64,000 nucleotides of DNA from Azorinus chamasolen (lineage: Eukaryota > Mollusca > Bivalvia > Cardiida > Solecurtidae), in contig OY755243.1 in the NCBI GenBank assembly GCA_963576725.1, positions 40,533,243 to 40,597,242 on the forward strand, in the 5' to 3' direction. Shown here in pieces: positions 39,674 through 51,100 of this stretch. Each line of letters opens with the position of its first letter. Position 1 is the stretch's first letter. The position numbers and the translations under genes are program-made. The notes beneath the pieces are model-generated. The model saw only the letters and a program-made list of their open reading frames with translations. It had not been told where the DNA came from and searched no databases.

Positions 39674-39874
39674 TTTAACCCTTAACGCCACGGATATTCA
39701 TGCAAGAAACAATGACAGCATGAATATTAATTAGCAGAATTTGCATAATGGCATATGAAAAAAACGTGGTTTTAGGCCATGACAGAAACAGAATCAGATC
39801 TATATTACGTCATAAGCAAACAGAGCAGACCCTGATCAGACGTTGAAAGGTATATATATGGAGTATGGTGTTAA
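39674..39874. mobile_element. TTAA-type MITE, family A, right hairpin arm missing
   Basis: The left half is complete from TTAACCCTTAACGCCACGG to GACCCTGATCAGACG, then jumps to ATATATATGGAGTATGGTG and TTAA 39871-39874. Confidence 0.85.
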
Positions 39875-40119
39875 CATTTTCCCTGTTCTATGTTTATTCA
39901 AAATATTAATACTTACTGAATATTCATGGACAAAATAGTCATAATGAAATATGGAAGGTGGAACATTGTAGCCAGTTTAGAAAGTAAAGAAACATTTATT
40001 AAATTCCATCAGCAAACAGAGCAGACCCTGATCAGATAGCTCCTAAAGGAGCTGTCTGATCTGGGTCTACTCTTGTTTGCAAATGCATGAAAATGCTTTT
40101 ATATGAAGGAAACTATTAA
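39871..40119. mobile_element. TTAA-type MITE, family A2
   Basis: It shares TTAA 39871-39874 with the preceding A copy. TTAACATTTTCCCTGTTCTA is the left end, the hairpin at 40012-40081 has tip CTCCTAAAGGAG, and TTAA closes at 40116-40119. Confidence 0.9.
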
Positions 40120-40162
40120 CAAAACAGCTGTACAAGGGAGTTGCCCTGGGATTCTACTCAAT

Positions 40163-40890
40163 ATATATGTTCTGCGCGTTATTGGAATATGGACAATTCT
40201 AGAATTGCCCTGCGCGTTTTAGGAATTCCAATAATGGCGGACAGTATTGGAATTCCTAAAACGCCAAGGGCGATTCTAGAATAGTCCGTGCGCGTTTTTA
40301 GAATAGTGGACAAAGTTGGAATTAATTCTCCATTTACATGTAAAAATTTTAAGGGCAAGTTTTGTAAAAACTGTGAAATACGGTGATATAAAAAAAGGTT
40401 GATAGTCCTCAATTAGTAATATTTTCCGATAAAAATCATTTGTATTTAACTCACAAAAATAAAATATGGTTCAGTAAAACGTACTGTCGTATTGTCCTGT
40501 TTTTTTAACCTGTCAAATTTTGAATAATTATACGCTGAACACGCCATATATAGCTTTGGTTGATAACGATTGTTTCCGCTAATAAAAGCATTCCTACTTG
40601 GTTTATATCCTTTCAGTGACGTAGGAATATTCACATTTTGATAGGTTAAAAAACCAGGACAATATCACAGTGATACGCTCTATCAATAGCATCAACAAAA
40701 CATACTAACCTTAGAAACAACAGTGGATCAAAACAACAATGCCAATCAAAGAGCGTAATGTTATTTTGCCTTGCGCGATTCTAGAATCGCGCAGGGCAAT
40801 TCTGGAATGGTCCGCCATTATTGGAATTCCTAAAACGCGCAGGGCGATTCTAGAATTGTCCAAATTCCAATAATGCGCAGAACATATACA
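40163..40890. mobile_element. Foldback element with long inverted ends
   Basis: TATATGTTCTGCGCGTTATT and the complement at 40870-40890 begin inverted ends of about 90-110 bp. They are rich in GCGCGTTTTAGGAATTCCAA and GATTCTAGAATCG units, which are themselves palindromic. The interior (about 40320-40690) is AT-rich with a second inner inversion (GTCCTG-T-TTTTTAACCTGTCA against GATAGGTTAAAAAACCAGGA). There is no coding capacity. Confidence 0.9.
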
Positions 40891-40894
40891 CATT

Positions 40895-41045
40895 TTTACC
40901 CATTTGGCAAAATGAACCATCTGATCTGCGTCTGCTCTGTTTGCTTATGGAATACTACAAATCTGTCACGGCCAAACGATTGTGTGTCCATATGCCTTTA
41001 TAATGATACAAAATACCTACCCGAGGGAGTAACATGTTAACATTA
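40895..41045. mobile_element. Family A right half
   Basis: CCATCTGATCTGCGTCTGC, TGTTTGCTTATGGAATAC and GGGAGTAACATGTTAA. Confidence 0.65.
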
Positions 41046-41293
41046 CACTGTACATTTAATAAATAAACACTTGTATCAACTCATTTGGATTTCCATTTCG
41101 ATATTATGACACAATTAATTTCGTAAATGTGATAAAATAATTAAAAATCAACTTTGAAATGTTAAAATTAGACTATACGTCATTTTACCATCACAACTAA
41201 ACATACAGAAATAATTACATATATCTACAGATATAATATCCGCAATGGGCGATCAGTAGCATTTAAAGAAGTGCACTAAATCTGACATTTTAA

Positions 41294-41538
41294 TTAAACC
41301 TTTACCTAAAATAGACCCCTTTTGACTCACCTGCAAACAAAGTAGACCAAGATCAGGTAGCTCCTACAAAGCCACCTGATCAGGGTATGCTGTTGTTTAT
41401 GAAATTATATAGAGCTGAATCTACATGTTCTGCCAAAGGCAAAATATACTATGTTCAGAAACCATTATAAAACTCATGCCAATAAATATTCATGGTGAGA
41501 TTATTTCTGTCATGAATGTTTACCGAGTAAAGGGTTAA
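41294..41538. mobile_element. TTAA-type MITE, family A
   Basis: TTAA at 41294-41297 and 41535-41538. The hairpin (GCAAACAAAGTAGACCAAGA) has a GTAGCTCCTACAAAGCC tip. Confidence 0.88.
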
Positions 41539-41631
41539 AAGCTATGTAATCTACATGTATCAAGAAGCTGCATCATATATAGATTATATAGAGCAACAGA
41601 TAAAGGTGCGTACTCAAATACTAAAATATTC

Positions 41632-41730
41632 CTTTCTCCACCAAACCCTATGTTGTGACCACTCTTTAGAATCGTCTCTTCGAGACGATTCTAATGAGTG
41701 GTCACAACATAAGGTTTGGTGGAGAAATAA
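41632..41730. repeat. Hairpin family K, near-perfect
   Basis: CTTTCTCCACCAAACCCTAT arms with tip GTCTCTTCGAGACG and return AGGTTTGGTGGAGAAATAAA. Confidence 0.93.
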
Positions 41731-42160
41731 AGAAGTTATATTCGAAAATGTTTTAATTTACGCATCTTATCTAGACATCAGGACTATCCTACCACTTCCC
41801 TAAGTACCATCATACTTAAGTTTTAAATTCAAAAAAATTATCCAAAATACTATGTAAATTTCATTGGAAAACCGGCGTGTCTTTATCATGTCATACCAAT
41901 GCATTAATTTTTATCCTAAATTGAAAATTATGTACAAAAATAGTATTCACATATAGAAAATACAGATCTTTTCATATGTATGTATAAGAACTCTTCAAAG
42001 ATATATATTAATCACGGCATCTATGAAAAACATAAAACTAATCCAATTATGTACACAATAAATAATATACATATGTTCATCTGTGTTCAGATTGTTGTTA
42101 GAAATAGTCACACACAAATGTCAACAAAAGTCGCACACACATTTCACCATAAGGTACTCC
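41731..42160. other. Intergenic DNA, nothing recognised
   Basis: AT-rich, with no supported feature. Confidence 0.4.
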
Positions 42161-42325
42161 AACCATTCCAACGCTGAAGTTTCAAATACACCATTCCAAA
42201 ATTCAAATAGATCAGGTATACCATGGATTTTCTGAAGGTGTAACGAAACCGTGCATACCCTGACAAGAAGGCTCCTCTGGGAGCCCTCTCATCTTGGTCT
42301 TCACTATTTGAAAATTACAGTAGTG
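42160..42325. mobile_element. Family G variant
   Basis: CATTCCAACGCTGAAGT left flank, GCATACCCTGACAAGAAGG arm, tip GGCTCCTCTGGGAGCC and TTCACTATTTGAAAAT. Confidence 0.6.
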
Positions 42326-42351
42326 GATTGTTTCCCGCACTAAAAGGATTC

Positions 42352-42500
42352 ACCTTTTATTCCATATATACGCATTTGGGGGTCTGTGTAAACACAGTAG
42401 ATCCAGGTCAGACAACTGCTGCAGGAGTTGTCTGATCAAGATCTGCTTTGTTTTACTTACGACATGATATAGATACATGTATGCTATTCTACAGTTTCTG
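42352..42500. mobile_element. Family A copy
   Basis: CCATATATACGCATTTGGGG, hairpin AACACAGTAGATCCAGGTCA with tip CTGCTGCAGGAG, then the ATGATATAGAT flank. Confidence 0.7.
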
Positions 42501-42637
42501 TTTTTGTAGTGATTTTACTGTGTAACTAAGTATCCCCAATCTGAACACTGCTGAACAAGTCATCTATAAAGGCAAGCTTGTGTCACAACATAACCAGGCG
42601 GTTGCTACCATATCTGTCCAGCGGTCCCCATCCTTTG

Positions 42638-42868
42638 TTTAAACCTTTCCTCCATAAATACGCCTTTCTACGCCTCTGTAATAGTCACTTCTTGAAACCA
42701 TTGTGATAAATAGAGCATTTGTACCTATAGGAGCAAATGCTCTATTTGTCACAATGGTTTCAATACTACACAATTCTAACATTTTCCTTTTCTCTAGTTA
42801 ATACTCCTTTTCGGTAGATTCATTCAAAAAGGTTGTGTCTAAAAATAGCCTATTGAGGGAAGGGTTAA
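42638..42868. mobile_element. TTAA-type MITE, family F, full length
   Basis: AACCTTTCCTCCATAAATAC and TATTGAGGGAAGGGTTAA. The stem tip is GTACCTATAGGAGC. Confidence 0.92.
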
Positions 42869-43087
42869 CCAATCACTCCATCGAGCCACCTTTTAACGCC
42901 TTTGCAAACAGAATAGACCCAGATCAGACGGCTCCTGTAGGAGCCCTCTGATCAGACTCTGCTCTGCTTATGGAAGTATATAGATCAGATTTTACATTTT
43001 AACAGGGCTGAAACTGTTCATATGTCATTATAATTATTAGACTTAATAGCATTCACGCATACGTTATTTCATGGAGTAACGGGTTAA
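42865..43087. mobile_element. TTAA-type MITE, family A, sharing TTAA with the preceding F
   Basis: It begins at the F element's closing TTAA (42865-42868), the hairpin tip is CTCCTGTAGGAG, and TTAA closes at 43084-43087. Confidence 0.9.
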
Positions 43088-43486
43088 CGCTTATATTGTC
43101 ATGTATATCTGTCTGCAACACGTGTCGTCTGCTTAATGAGAAATGGGAAAACAGAATGTATGAAGATCAGAAAACTCCCAGAGTCGTCATGTGACCAGCG
43201 TCAATACTGTTAGCTGTGACAGTTACCTTACGCTTTGTATTAAGTTTTCTATTAACCACTGTAAATGTAGAATGGAATGTTTTATATACCCTGTAATGAA
43301 ATTGGAATGTTCTATCTGTGGTGGGAGGTAAGAAAAGAAATTGTACTTTTCTGTTTCATTGTTTACAGATTAACTTGCAATCGCAAAACAACAAAGAGAA
43401 GAATGAGGTAATCAAAATCTGGATCAATGGGCTTAACACTATATTCGAAATATTTTACAGTTGAAATCACCATCGAAGACCGAACA

Positions 43487-43660
43487 GTATACAATAATAT
43501 CCCGCTAAACAGGACTTTTAGACTAATATCAATATCGGTCTTGAGACAGGTTGCAGCTTAATGCAGGGCTCGTATAGGAGCTTTTCTGCATGGCTTTCAC
43601 CTGTATTTAGCAGTCACCTTCCTAAAGGATTTCTGATTATCCTGTACTATATACTATATA
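43487..43660. mobile_element. TA-type MITE, family D (worn)
   Basis: TATCCCGCTAAACAGGACTT, GACAGGTTGCAGCTTAATGC, tip GCTCGTATAGGAGC and CAGTCACCTTCCTAAAGG. Confidence 0.6.
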
Positions 43661-43796
43661 TATGGGAACCGCTGAATCAATGGGCAATCAATGTCAACAT
43701 TAGCAATTCCCATACCCACAACATTGACGGGTAAAGGACAAAATATCAATGTTAAAATAATGGTACACTTATAATTCCGCTGTATGCTACAACATG

Positions 43797-44035
43797 CTAC
43801 ACTAAAATAGAACCTCTCTAAAGCAACCACTTAGCAAGACATCTACAGTACAACCTGCCCCTAGTGGCCATTCATTTATTGAATATAGGAGTCTGAAGCA
43901 GGTGGAGGCTTAATGCAGGGCAATACAGAAAGCTTCTATAGGACATTGACCTGCATTAAGCAACCACATGGCTTACATACCCATAATTAGAACTCCATTT
44001 GATGGCAGCTTAATACAGGTTCTACTGCACTCTCT
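43797..44035. mobile_element. TA-type MITE, C/D-like (worn, possibly two overlapping copies)
   Basis: AAAATAGAACCTCTCTAAAG then TACAGTACAACCTGCCCCTA. One arm GGTGGAGGCTTAATGCAGG and right end CAGGTTCTACTGCA. Confidence 0.55.
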
Positions 44036-44186
44036 AATTCCGCTTTTTTACCAATTTGCAAATAGAATAAACCCAGATCAGGGTCTGCTCCGTTTGCTTA
44101 TAAATATGTTAGGCCTACATATTCACTGTTTGCCTTTTGCAATACATGTATATTTATGTATTGTATATAATTGATAAAAGGATTAA
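44035..44186. mobile_element. Family A remnant
   Basis: GCAAATAGAATAAACCCAGA joins directly to CAGGGTCTGCTCCGTTTGC. TTAA is at 44183-44186. Confidence 0.55.
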
Positions 44187-44190
44187 CTTA

Positions 44191-44398
44191 TACAGTAAAA
44201 CCTCGATTATCCGAACACTAAAATACGTATTATAATCGATCTTTAAGACAGGTGGCAGCTTAATGCATGGTGAAAGTCATGCAGAAAGCTCCTCTAGGAG
44301 CTTTCTGCATGACTTTCATCATGCATTAAGCAGCCACATGCCTAAAAGGGTCTAAATTCGTTTATAACGAAAATTCGAATAATCGAGGTTTTACTGTA
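44191..44398. mobile_element. TA-type MITE, family D (GATTATCCGAAC variant), full length
   Basis: TACAGTAAAACCTCGATTATC and the complement at 44378-44398. Perfect arms end at AGCTCCTCTAGGAGCT. Confidence 0.94.
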
Positions 44399-44439
44399 TT
44401 CAAAATGGAAGGTGTCTATCCAAATATTCATGAAGTAAA

Positions 44440-44585
44440 TGCTTAATTAACACGTAAGTTGTTAAAAGCAGATGGGTATTTATGCAGAACTAAAGATGGG
44501 AGAGTTCTCCATACAAGTAACATTGTCCTGTATTAAGCTAGACGGATTTCTTCAGTGTGGTTGTTTTAAAGAGACTTTACTGTAG
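44440..44585. mobile_element. C/D-type remnant
   Basis: TTAAAAGCAGATGGGTATT, AGTTCTCCATACAAGTAACA and GAGACTTTACTGTA. Confidence 0.45.
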
Positions 44586-44667
44586 GAGAACATTCATATA
44601 GCGAACAAACTTAGGAGTCTCGGCTATTGTATCAAATTCAGTCATACACGAAGTTGAATTGGACACA

Positions 44668-44692
44668 ATATATATATATATATATATATATA
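44668..44692. repeat. (TA)n microsatellite
   Basis: About twelve TA units downstream of the NOL4 stop codon. Confidence 0.9.
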
Positions 44693-45008
44693 GTTATGTA
44701 ATTGCACTATACTCCGAAAGACAGGGGCTGACTAAGAAGTGGTTATGCTATAACAAGCCAACAATCTTCCAGTCAGATTCTTCCTTCACGCACGTAACAA
44801 TGATAGGCATTGCCGCTATAATATTTTCTGGATCTTAACAATAAAACACCATTAAAACAAGACATGTGATTCCACCGCTTCCTCAATCTGGCGCCATTAT
44901 TCAAAATAAGTATGAGCTCAATATGACGTCACTTTCTCACGTAACCTCTCAATGCACCACAGAAACAATTTAACAACAACTGAACCAAGTTTCATTTTTC
45001 ACCAGAGG

Positions 45009-45169
45009 TCAATTTTGATGCAGAAGCAACTGTTCCAATTCGTCTGCGGACCTGTATAAAAATGCGGCCGACTCGCGGTAGCCGGAGATAAGCTGTTTTA
45101 TGGTGGCTATCTCGCCCTGACTCAGCTGATTCTTCGAGGACTGTTTCTTCATACTGAGGTCTGTTGGCC
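45009..45169 (-). CDS. NOL4: NOL4 exon 7 (last): conserved C-terminal helix and stop
   Basis: Acceptor CCCCTTTTCAG|GG completes Gly357. It then encodes [33 protein letters not shown] and the end [11 protein letters not shown] with TGA at 45011-45009. A PTDLSMK motif followed by this helix is diagnostic of NOL4 and NOL4L C-termini. I found no convincing polyadenylation signal in the downstream repeats. Confidence 0.95.
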
Positions 45170-48100
45170 CTGAAAAGGGGATGGTAGTCTCCATTGACCC
45201 TTTATCTCATAAATATGAATATGAATGGTAGAAATAATATTATCACGAATATTAAATATCTCGTTTTAATAATGGCATTATGAACAAATGGGCTTCTGGC
45301 CATTGCAGAAACTGCATACTAAGAGTAGTTTTGGTGGGTTGGGTTTTTTTTGCTTTGGTTTTTATCGGGTTTTACGTCTTTTTAACAGTATTTCAATCCT
45401 ATCACGACGTCCAGCTAATTATTACACGTGGAGAGAAATCTCAGAGGTTCTTCTGTGCACGTAACAAATTGCATTGTTTCGTGCACAGAAGAACATCCAA
45501 GTAGAACCACTACACAAGCCAGCTGGAAGGCTTCCTCGCACACATGAAAAATCCAAATGCCCAGACCAGAATTCGAACCCACAGCGGTGAGGGGCTAAGC
45601 GCGTGTCAGTCGAAGACCATAACCACTCGGACACTGAGGCCCCATGCAGAATAAGATCTATATTATGTCATAAACAAACACAGCAGACAGACCCTGATTA
45701 TATGACCCCTACAAGAGCAATCTGATCTGGACCAAGGCGTCAAAGGGTGTCTCTATATTGCCAAGGGTAAAACTCTCGCCGTTATAGAAGAAATGTCGTC
45801 TACTAAGAGTATCGTTTCAGGATTTTTCTCTCAAATGTTTTTTACAAACATAATCAGAGTGTCAAACAGTTTTGGATCCTAATGAGACACCGGGGTACTC
45901 GGCACCCCATCTAGATCCTAATGAGACACCGGGGTACTCAGCACCCCATCTAGATCCTAATGAGACACCGGGGTACTCAGCACCCCATCTAGATCCTAAT
46001 GAGACACCGGGGTACTCAGCACCCCATCTAGATCCTAATGAGACACCGGGGTACTCAGCACCCCATCTAGATCCTAATGAGACACCGGGGTACTCGGCAC
46101 CCCATCTAGATCCTAATGAGACACCGGGGTACTCAGCACCCCATCTAGATCCTAATGAGACACCGGGGTACTCAGCACCCCATCTAGATCCTAATGAGAC
46201 ACCGGGGTACTCAGCACCCCTCTAGATCCTAATGAGACACCGGGGTACTCAGCACCCCATCTAGATCCTAATGAGACACCGGGGTACTCAGCACCCCATC
46301 TAGATCCTAATGAGACAGCAGGTTACTCAGCACCCCATCTAGATCCAAAGTGGTTTCAAAGCTTATCATGGTTCGAATCCAATTTGTGAAAGACTAATTA
46401 TACAGATTCGGTCAAATAACAAATCGGACCATAGCACAGTAATACAGAGCTGTTTTACTTATTCTCTCATATTGACGCCTTATTGCGCCTATGTAAAAGT
46501 CACTTCTTGAAACCATTGTGATAAATGCATGTAGAGCATGTAGAGCATTTGCTCCATAGGAGCAAATGCTCTTTCTATTACAATAGTTTCAATACTACAC
46601 AATTCTAAATGTTTCCACTTCTCTAGTAAAAGCTCCTTTTCGTAAATTTATTCAAAGAAGTTGGATCTAAAAATAGTCTGGGGGAATGAGTTAATACGAG
46701 ATCCTACATCAGTATACTCTGAAATAAATGGGAAAAAAATGGCATATGGACAGATATAGATCACAATAGACCTGCATATTAAAACTATTGATACTTAACG
46801 CCACCACAATACTAGGGCATATTCTGTGAGGTCAAGACGAACAAAGTGAAGTTGCCTCCCTTTAAACACAAAAAGAGCGTATGCGGGCATTTCAATTGAA
46901 GAAAGGGGAAACTTGTGTTATTTTATACCATATTTATACAACGCTCTTTTCACATAGGACATGAGCGTTCAAAAACACAAAAATATTGATGATGATTTCA
47001 ATGTGAAAGATTTTCGGAAATGTGTGAGAAATTTGACATTTGTTAGTGTTGCAACACATGTATTCTACCATGCGATAGAAGTACAGTAAAACCCCGCTAA
47101 TGCGACCACCAAAAAGGGGCACAATTCTGGGTGGTTGAGGCAGGTGGTAGCTTAATGCAGGACGAAAGTTATGCAGAAAGCTCCTATAGGAGCTTTCTGC
47201 ATAACTTTCGTCCTGCATTAAGCAACCACCTGCTTTAGACGACATCAGTGGCTGTTTGTTAAGTGGTCGCATTAGCGGGGTTTCACTGTATATATATATA
47301 AACCTTGGAATGTGGGAGTTAGTGTACTGACATTTACAAACGGTTAAGATCAAGATCTGGGGGCTCCTAGTAGAGCTCTCTGATCAGTGAGTCTTGTTAG
47401 TCATTCAAAGTTCTATAACAAATTTAAGCATTTCATACTGAATATAGTCCATAGTTAAACTCTACCTGGGCCATGTGAACATTCAGAATTCCAAGGGTTA
47501 CATATAGTATAATTACCATTTTGTAGCGATGCCGGGGTAATGGGACTGTGTAAAACTGGCGGGTGGTGGTGAGCCGGGTGTTGGTAACCCGGGGGAAATC
47601 CGGGGCGGAACAAACCATTCCCATTGGTGAAAAATGGCGGGAAGTCAGGAGGCGGTCTGAAGGCGGTTGGGGGCGGCTGTTGACGGATAAAATCTGAGGC
47701 AGTAACGGGTGTGTGGCGATCTACGTGAGACTGTGTGGTAGCTGGCGTGGTCACCTGTTGAGGCGTTTCTCTAGGCGTGTCCCTAGATGTGTCCTTGTTC
47801 TCTGAACGTGATGGAGGCGTAGATGGCTGGGCGGGGACGGGCGTGGTCTTCTGTACAGGAGGAGGATGCTGTGAAGAAGTGACAGGAGGGTGGTGTGTGA
47901 TTGGCATGGCACTTGCCTGCACGAAAAAACAGTTGAAATTATCTTAATATAGTGCAGCATTGGTTACTATGAAATTCTAACTCATTAAAAGGAGACATTT
48001 TAAATGCACAAAACTGCCTTCCACTGATACATATAGGTATAGGCATAAAAAAACAAGTCGCCAACTAAATTTTGCTCGAGGTATTGTGTATAGCAGGTCC

Positions 48101-51100
48101 CATTCACAGAGGTAAAAGTTTAACTTTTTATAACTCATTCTATTACCGTGTCTTTTGTTCCGATTGCAAGTCTCGCAGTCTTCTAAAACTATCGTTAGTG
48201 TAGAAATAGTAAAAGCCCGCAATCGATCATACAGTAAGTCTGTATTGTGGTAACGATCATTTTACACATTATAGTATCTATTATATTATATCATTAACTT
48301 ATGTGAGGTAAGGAAATGGTTATGAGTTCATTACGTTTAAAGCAATAATCACTTACAGGCAGAGGTTCTAGACCCATTCTCATGCGCTTGGCGTTGATGC
48401 TCTCATTCTCACAGGCCTGGGCGAGGTAGCTCTCTGCCGCGGCCGAGGTCAGATGAGGTGGTGTAGGGCGTAACTGAAACCACAAAACCGTAACTGACAG
48501 TCAGAGCTATAGATCAGCGTTGTACACATCTAAAACATTTCGTTTTAAACCTTTTATACACAAATTTAATACATTAATATATACAAATATAATTTAATAT
48601 TGTTTGTTTTCATTACTTTGGGTGAGCTGTGATTGGCAGTTTTTTTCCATACCCGGGGGCCATGAAAGAAAAAAATTAGGCCACGTCTTGCCGGGACTAC
48701 TTTGTTCTCGTCCAGAGTTATACGAATCGGTATCAAATGTTCAAACTAAACAAATGATTTGTGAATATTGTTTTAATTTCTTACATTCAGTATTGATATT
48801 AACTTATAAGTAATATATAGAATACTCTTTATTGACATAGGAGACTGTAAAAGTGGGTGATTGCTTATGTAAGCAAAATGTAATGCATAAATCTCCTATA
48901 GGGACTTTCTGCATAACATTTCACCTGCGCTTAGCCACCACCTGTTTTAGGAACCAATAATTATATTTCTTTTGAGTGTTCGTATTAGATATAGGAATTA
49001 ATATCATAACCCTTTTCACAGATATAGAAATTGTTACTATAACCCTTTTCATAGATATAGGAATTATTACTATAACCCTTTACTGGTAATTATATAATAA
49101 AGCATATTCCCCGTGTACTTCTATCTTTTTTCTCTTTTGTCACTGATACCAAGCATTGCAGAGTCACCATTTTAGACAATGTAGATAAATATCTACGCTC
49201 AACTGTTTCCACCCATTTATTTGTATTGAAACATTTTTTAATTAAGGCTAGTCAAATGTCAACCATTGTCATTTAATGTAGGTGAGCCGTGTGTATAGGA
49301 CATTTGCAAACAGTGTAGATCCAGATCAATTGGTTCCTAATGGAACCCTTTGGTCAGCGTCTGCACTGTTTGTAATAAAACTCATTTTCTTCAGTTTGAT
49401 ACAACTTTTTTGTTTAATTAATATTCAGAAAGAGGGCAGCCAGTTTCAATCATTCAACAGAATAAGGGTTAAATGTCCAGCACATATACAGAAAACACCA
49501 TTGGTGAACTTTACGGAAGGTGTGAATCACCTCCCAAAACAATTAAAATCTATGATAAAATTTTGACATTGTCCCAATTTTACTTTCAGTGTTTTATGCC
49601 TGTGGGATATATTGCGTATGACTAGATCAGTACCTACATGTATATAGTTGGACATAGTTTGCTATCCCCGACAACATACAACTTTTAAACACATTACCCC
49701 CTAGTGACGCATTATTAAAATTCACATTGTGAAACCATTGTGAAAAATACAGCATTTGCTCCTATAGGAGCAAATGCTCTATTTATCACAATGGTTTCAA
49801 ACTACAAAATTCTAAAAGTGTCCTTTTCTGTAGTTAATGCTCCTTTTTGATAGATTTATTTAAAAAGATTGGGTCTAAAAATAGCCTAGGAAATAATGAG
49901 TTAAACATTTAAGTCTTTACAAATATGTGATAGCATTTCGAGGGCTTGGTGCAAAACTATTTGTGAAGGAGTTAGAATAGTTTTGCACCAAGCCCTCGAT
50001 TTGCAAACAGTTTGGGTCTAGATGAGACGTACAGTAGCCCGGCGTCGCATCAGGTTGTATTTTTGTTTTTTAAAAAAATGGGGAAAATTACTTAGAGTAC
50101 AAAAGGTTACCAAGCAACGATGTCGCATCTGGAACAAAACTGTTTGACATCCTGGTTGCATTGTTGTAGGGATAGAACAAGTAAAACTATGTAAAATAGT
50201 AAATATGATAATATAATATAATAAGTAAATATGAGTCGCTTTTTTTGGAAAGGTGGCCATGATAAATGCATTGTATAAGAATGTAGACCTAGATAATCCG
50301 CCACGCCTCCAACACAGTGTCTGGTCGGGGTATTCACTGGTTGTCTCTCGTTAAAATCTGATGTAATGTGTTCTCATAAAATGTAGAACTAAATCAGATA
50401 CCTCATTATAAACATAATGTCAGATCTGGGTCTACACTGATTGTCATATAATAAGACCCCATGCCTCAAATTGGACAAGGAAGCGAATCTCACAGACTGT
50501 TATGTGCTCAGTATAGTACATGTATATAGTACAGATAAACCTCTCTAAACCGGAATTCTAGTAGAGAGGAATTTAGAAATTGTTATGCAGATGACTGCTT
50601 AATGCAGGATGAAAGTCATGAAGAAAGCCCCAAGAGGAGCTTTCTGCATAACTTTCATCCTGCATTAAGCTGCCACCTGTCTCCAAGACCGATATCTATA
50701 CATGCACTTAATATTATGCCCGGTTTAGAGGGGATTTACTGTATATAAAAGAGTACATTCAAATCTCACTACAGCGGTGACCCAAAACAAGTCTAAGTCT
50801 GTGTCTACACGACCGGTGGTAGCCTAATGCCAGGGGAGCGTTATACAGAAAGCTCCAATAGGAGACGTATATATTTATTCATAGAGTGGTCGGTATAGGT
50901 AGGTTTTACGGTAGATAACTGCTGAATGAAACATGAAGACGGTGATTATGACAAGGACAGTGTTGATTAATCACTTACCTAATGACTATCTATGTAAGAA
51001 ATAAGGACATTGAGGATATCATTTAAGTGCCATCTATTATGGCATTATGAACATAGTGATTTTACTACGTTACAAATTGTAGAATAAGATCTGTATACAG

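Noticed and set aside
43378..43417. Possible small exon after GTTTACAG encoding a basic tail (LTCNRKTTKRRMR)
   Set aside because: The phase would fit the membrane-protein gene as an alternative last exon. But it lies 17 kb beyond the in-phase last exon and nothing else supports it.
45872..46225. 117-codon + strand open frame of 13-residue repeats
   Set aside because: It is the 39-bp hairpin-derived satellite; the repeat unit is divisible by three by chance, and there is no splice or start context.
46370..46385. GGTTCGAATCC, a tRNA B-box-like word
   Set aside because: No A box or cloverleaf around it.
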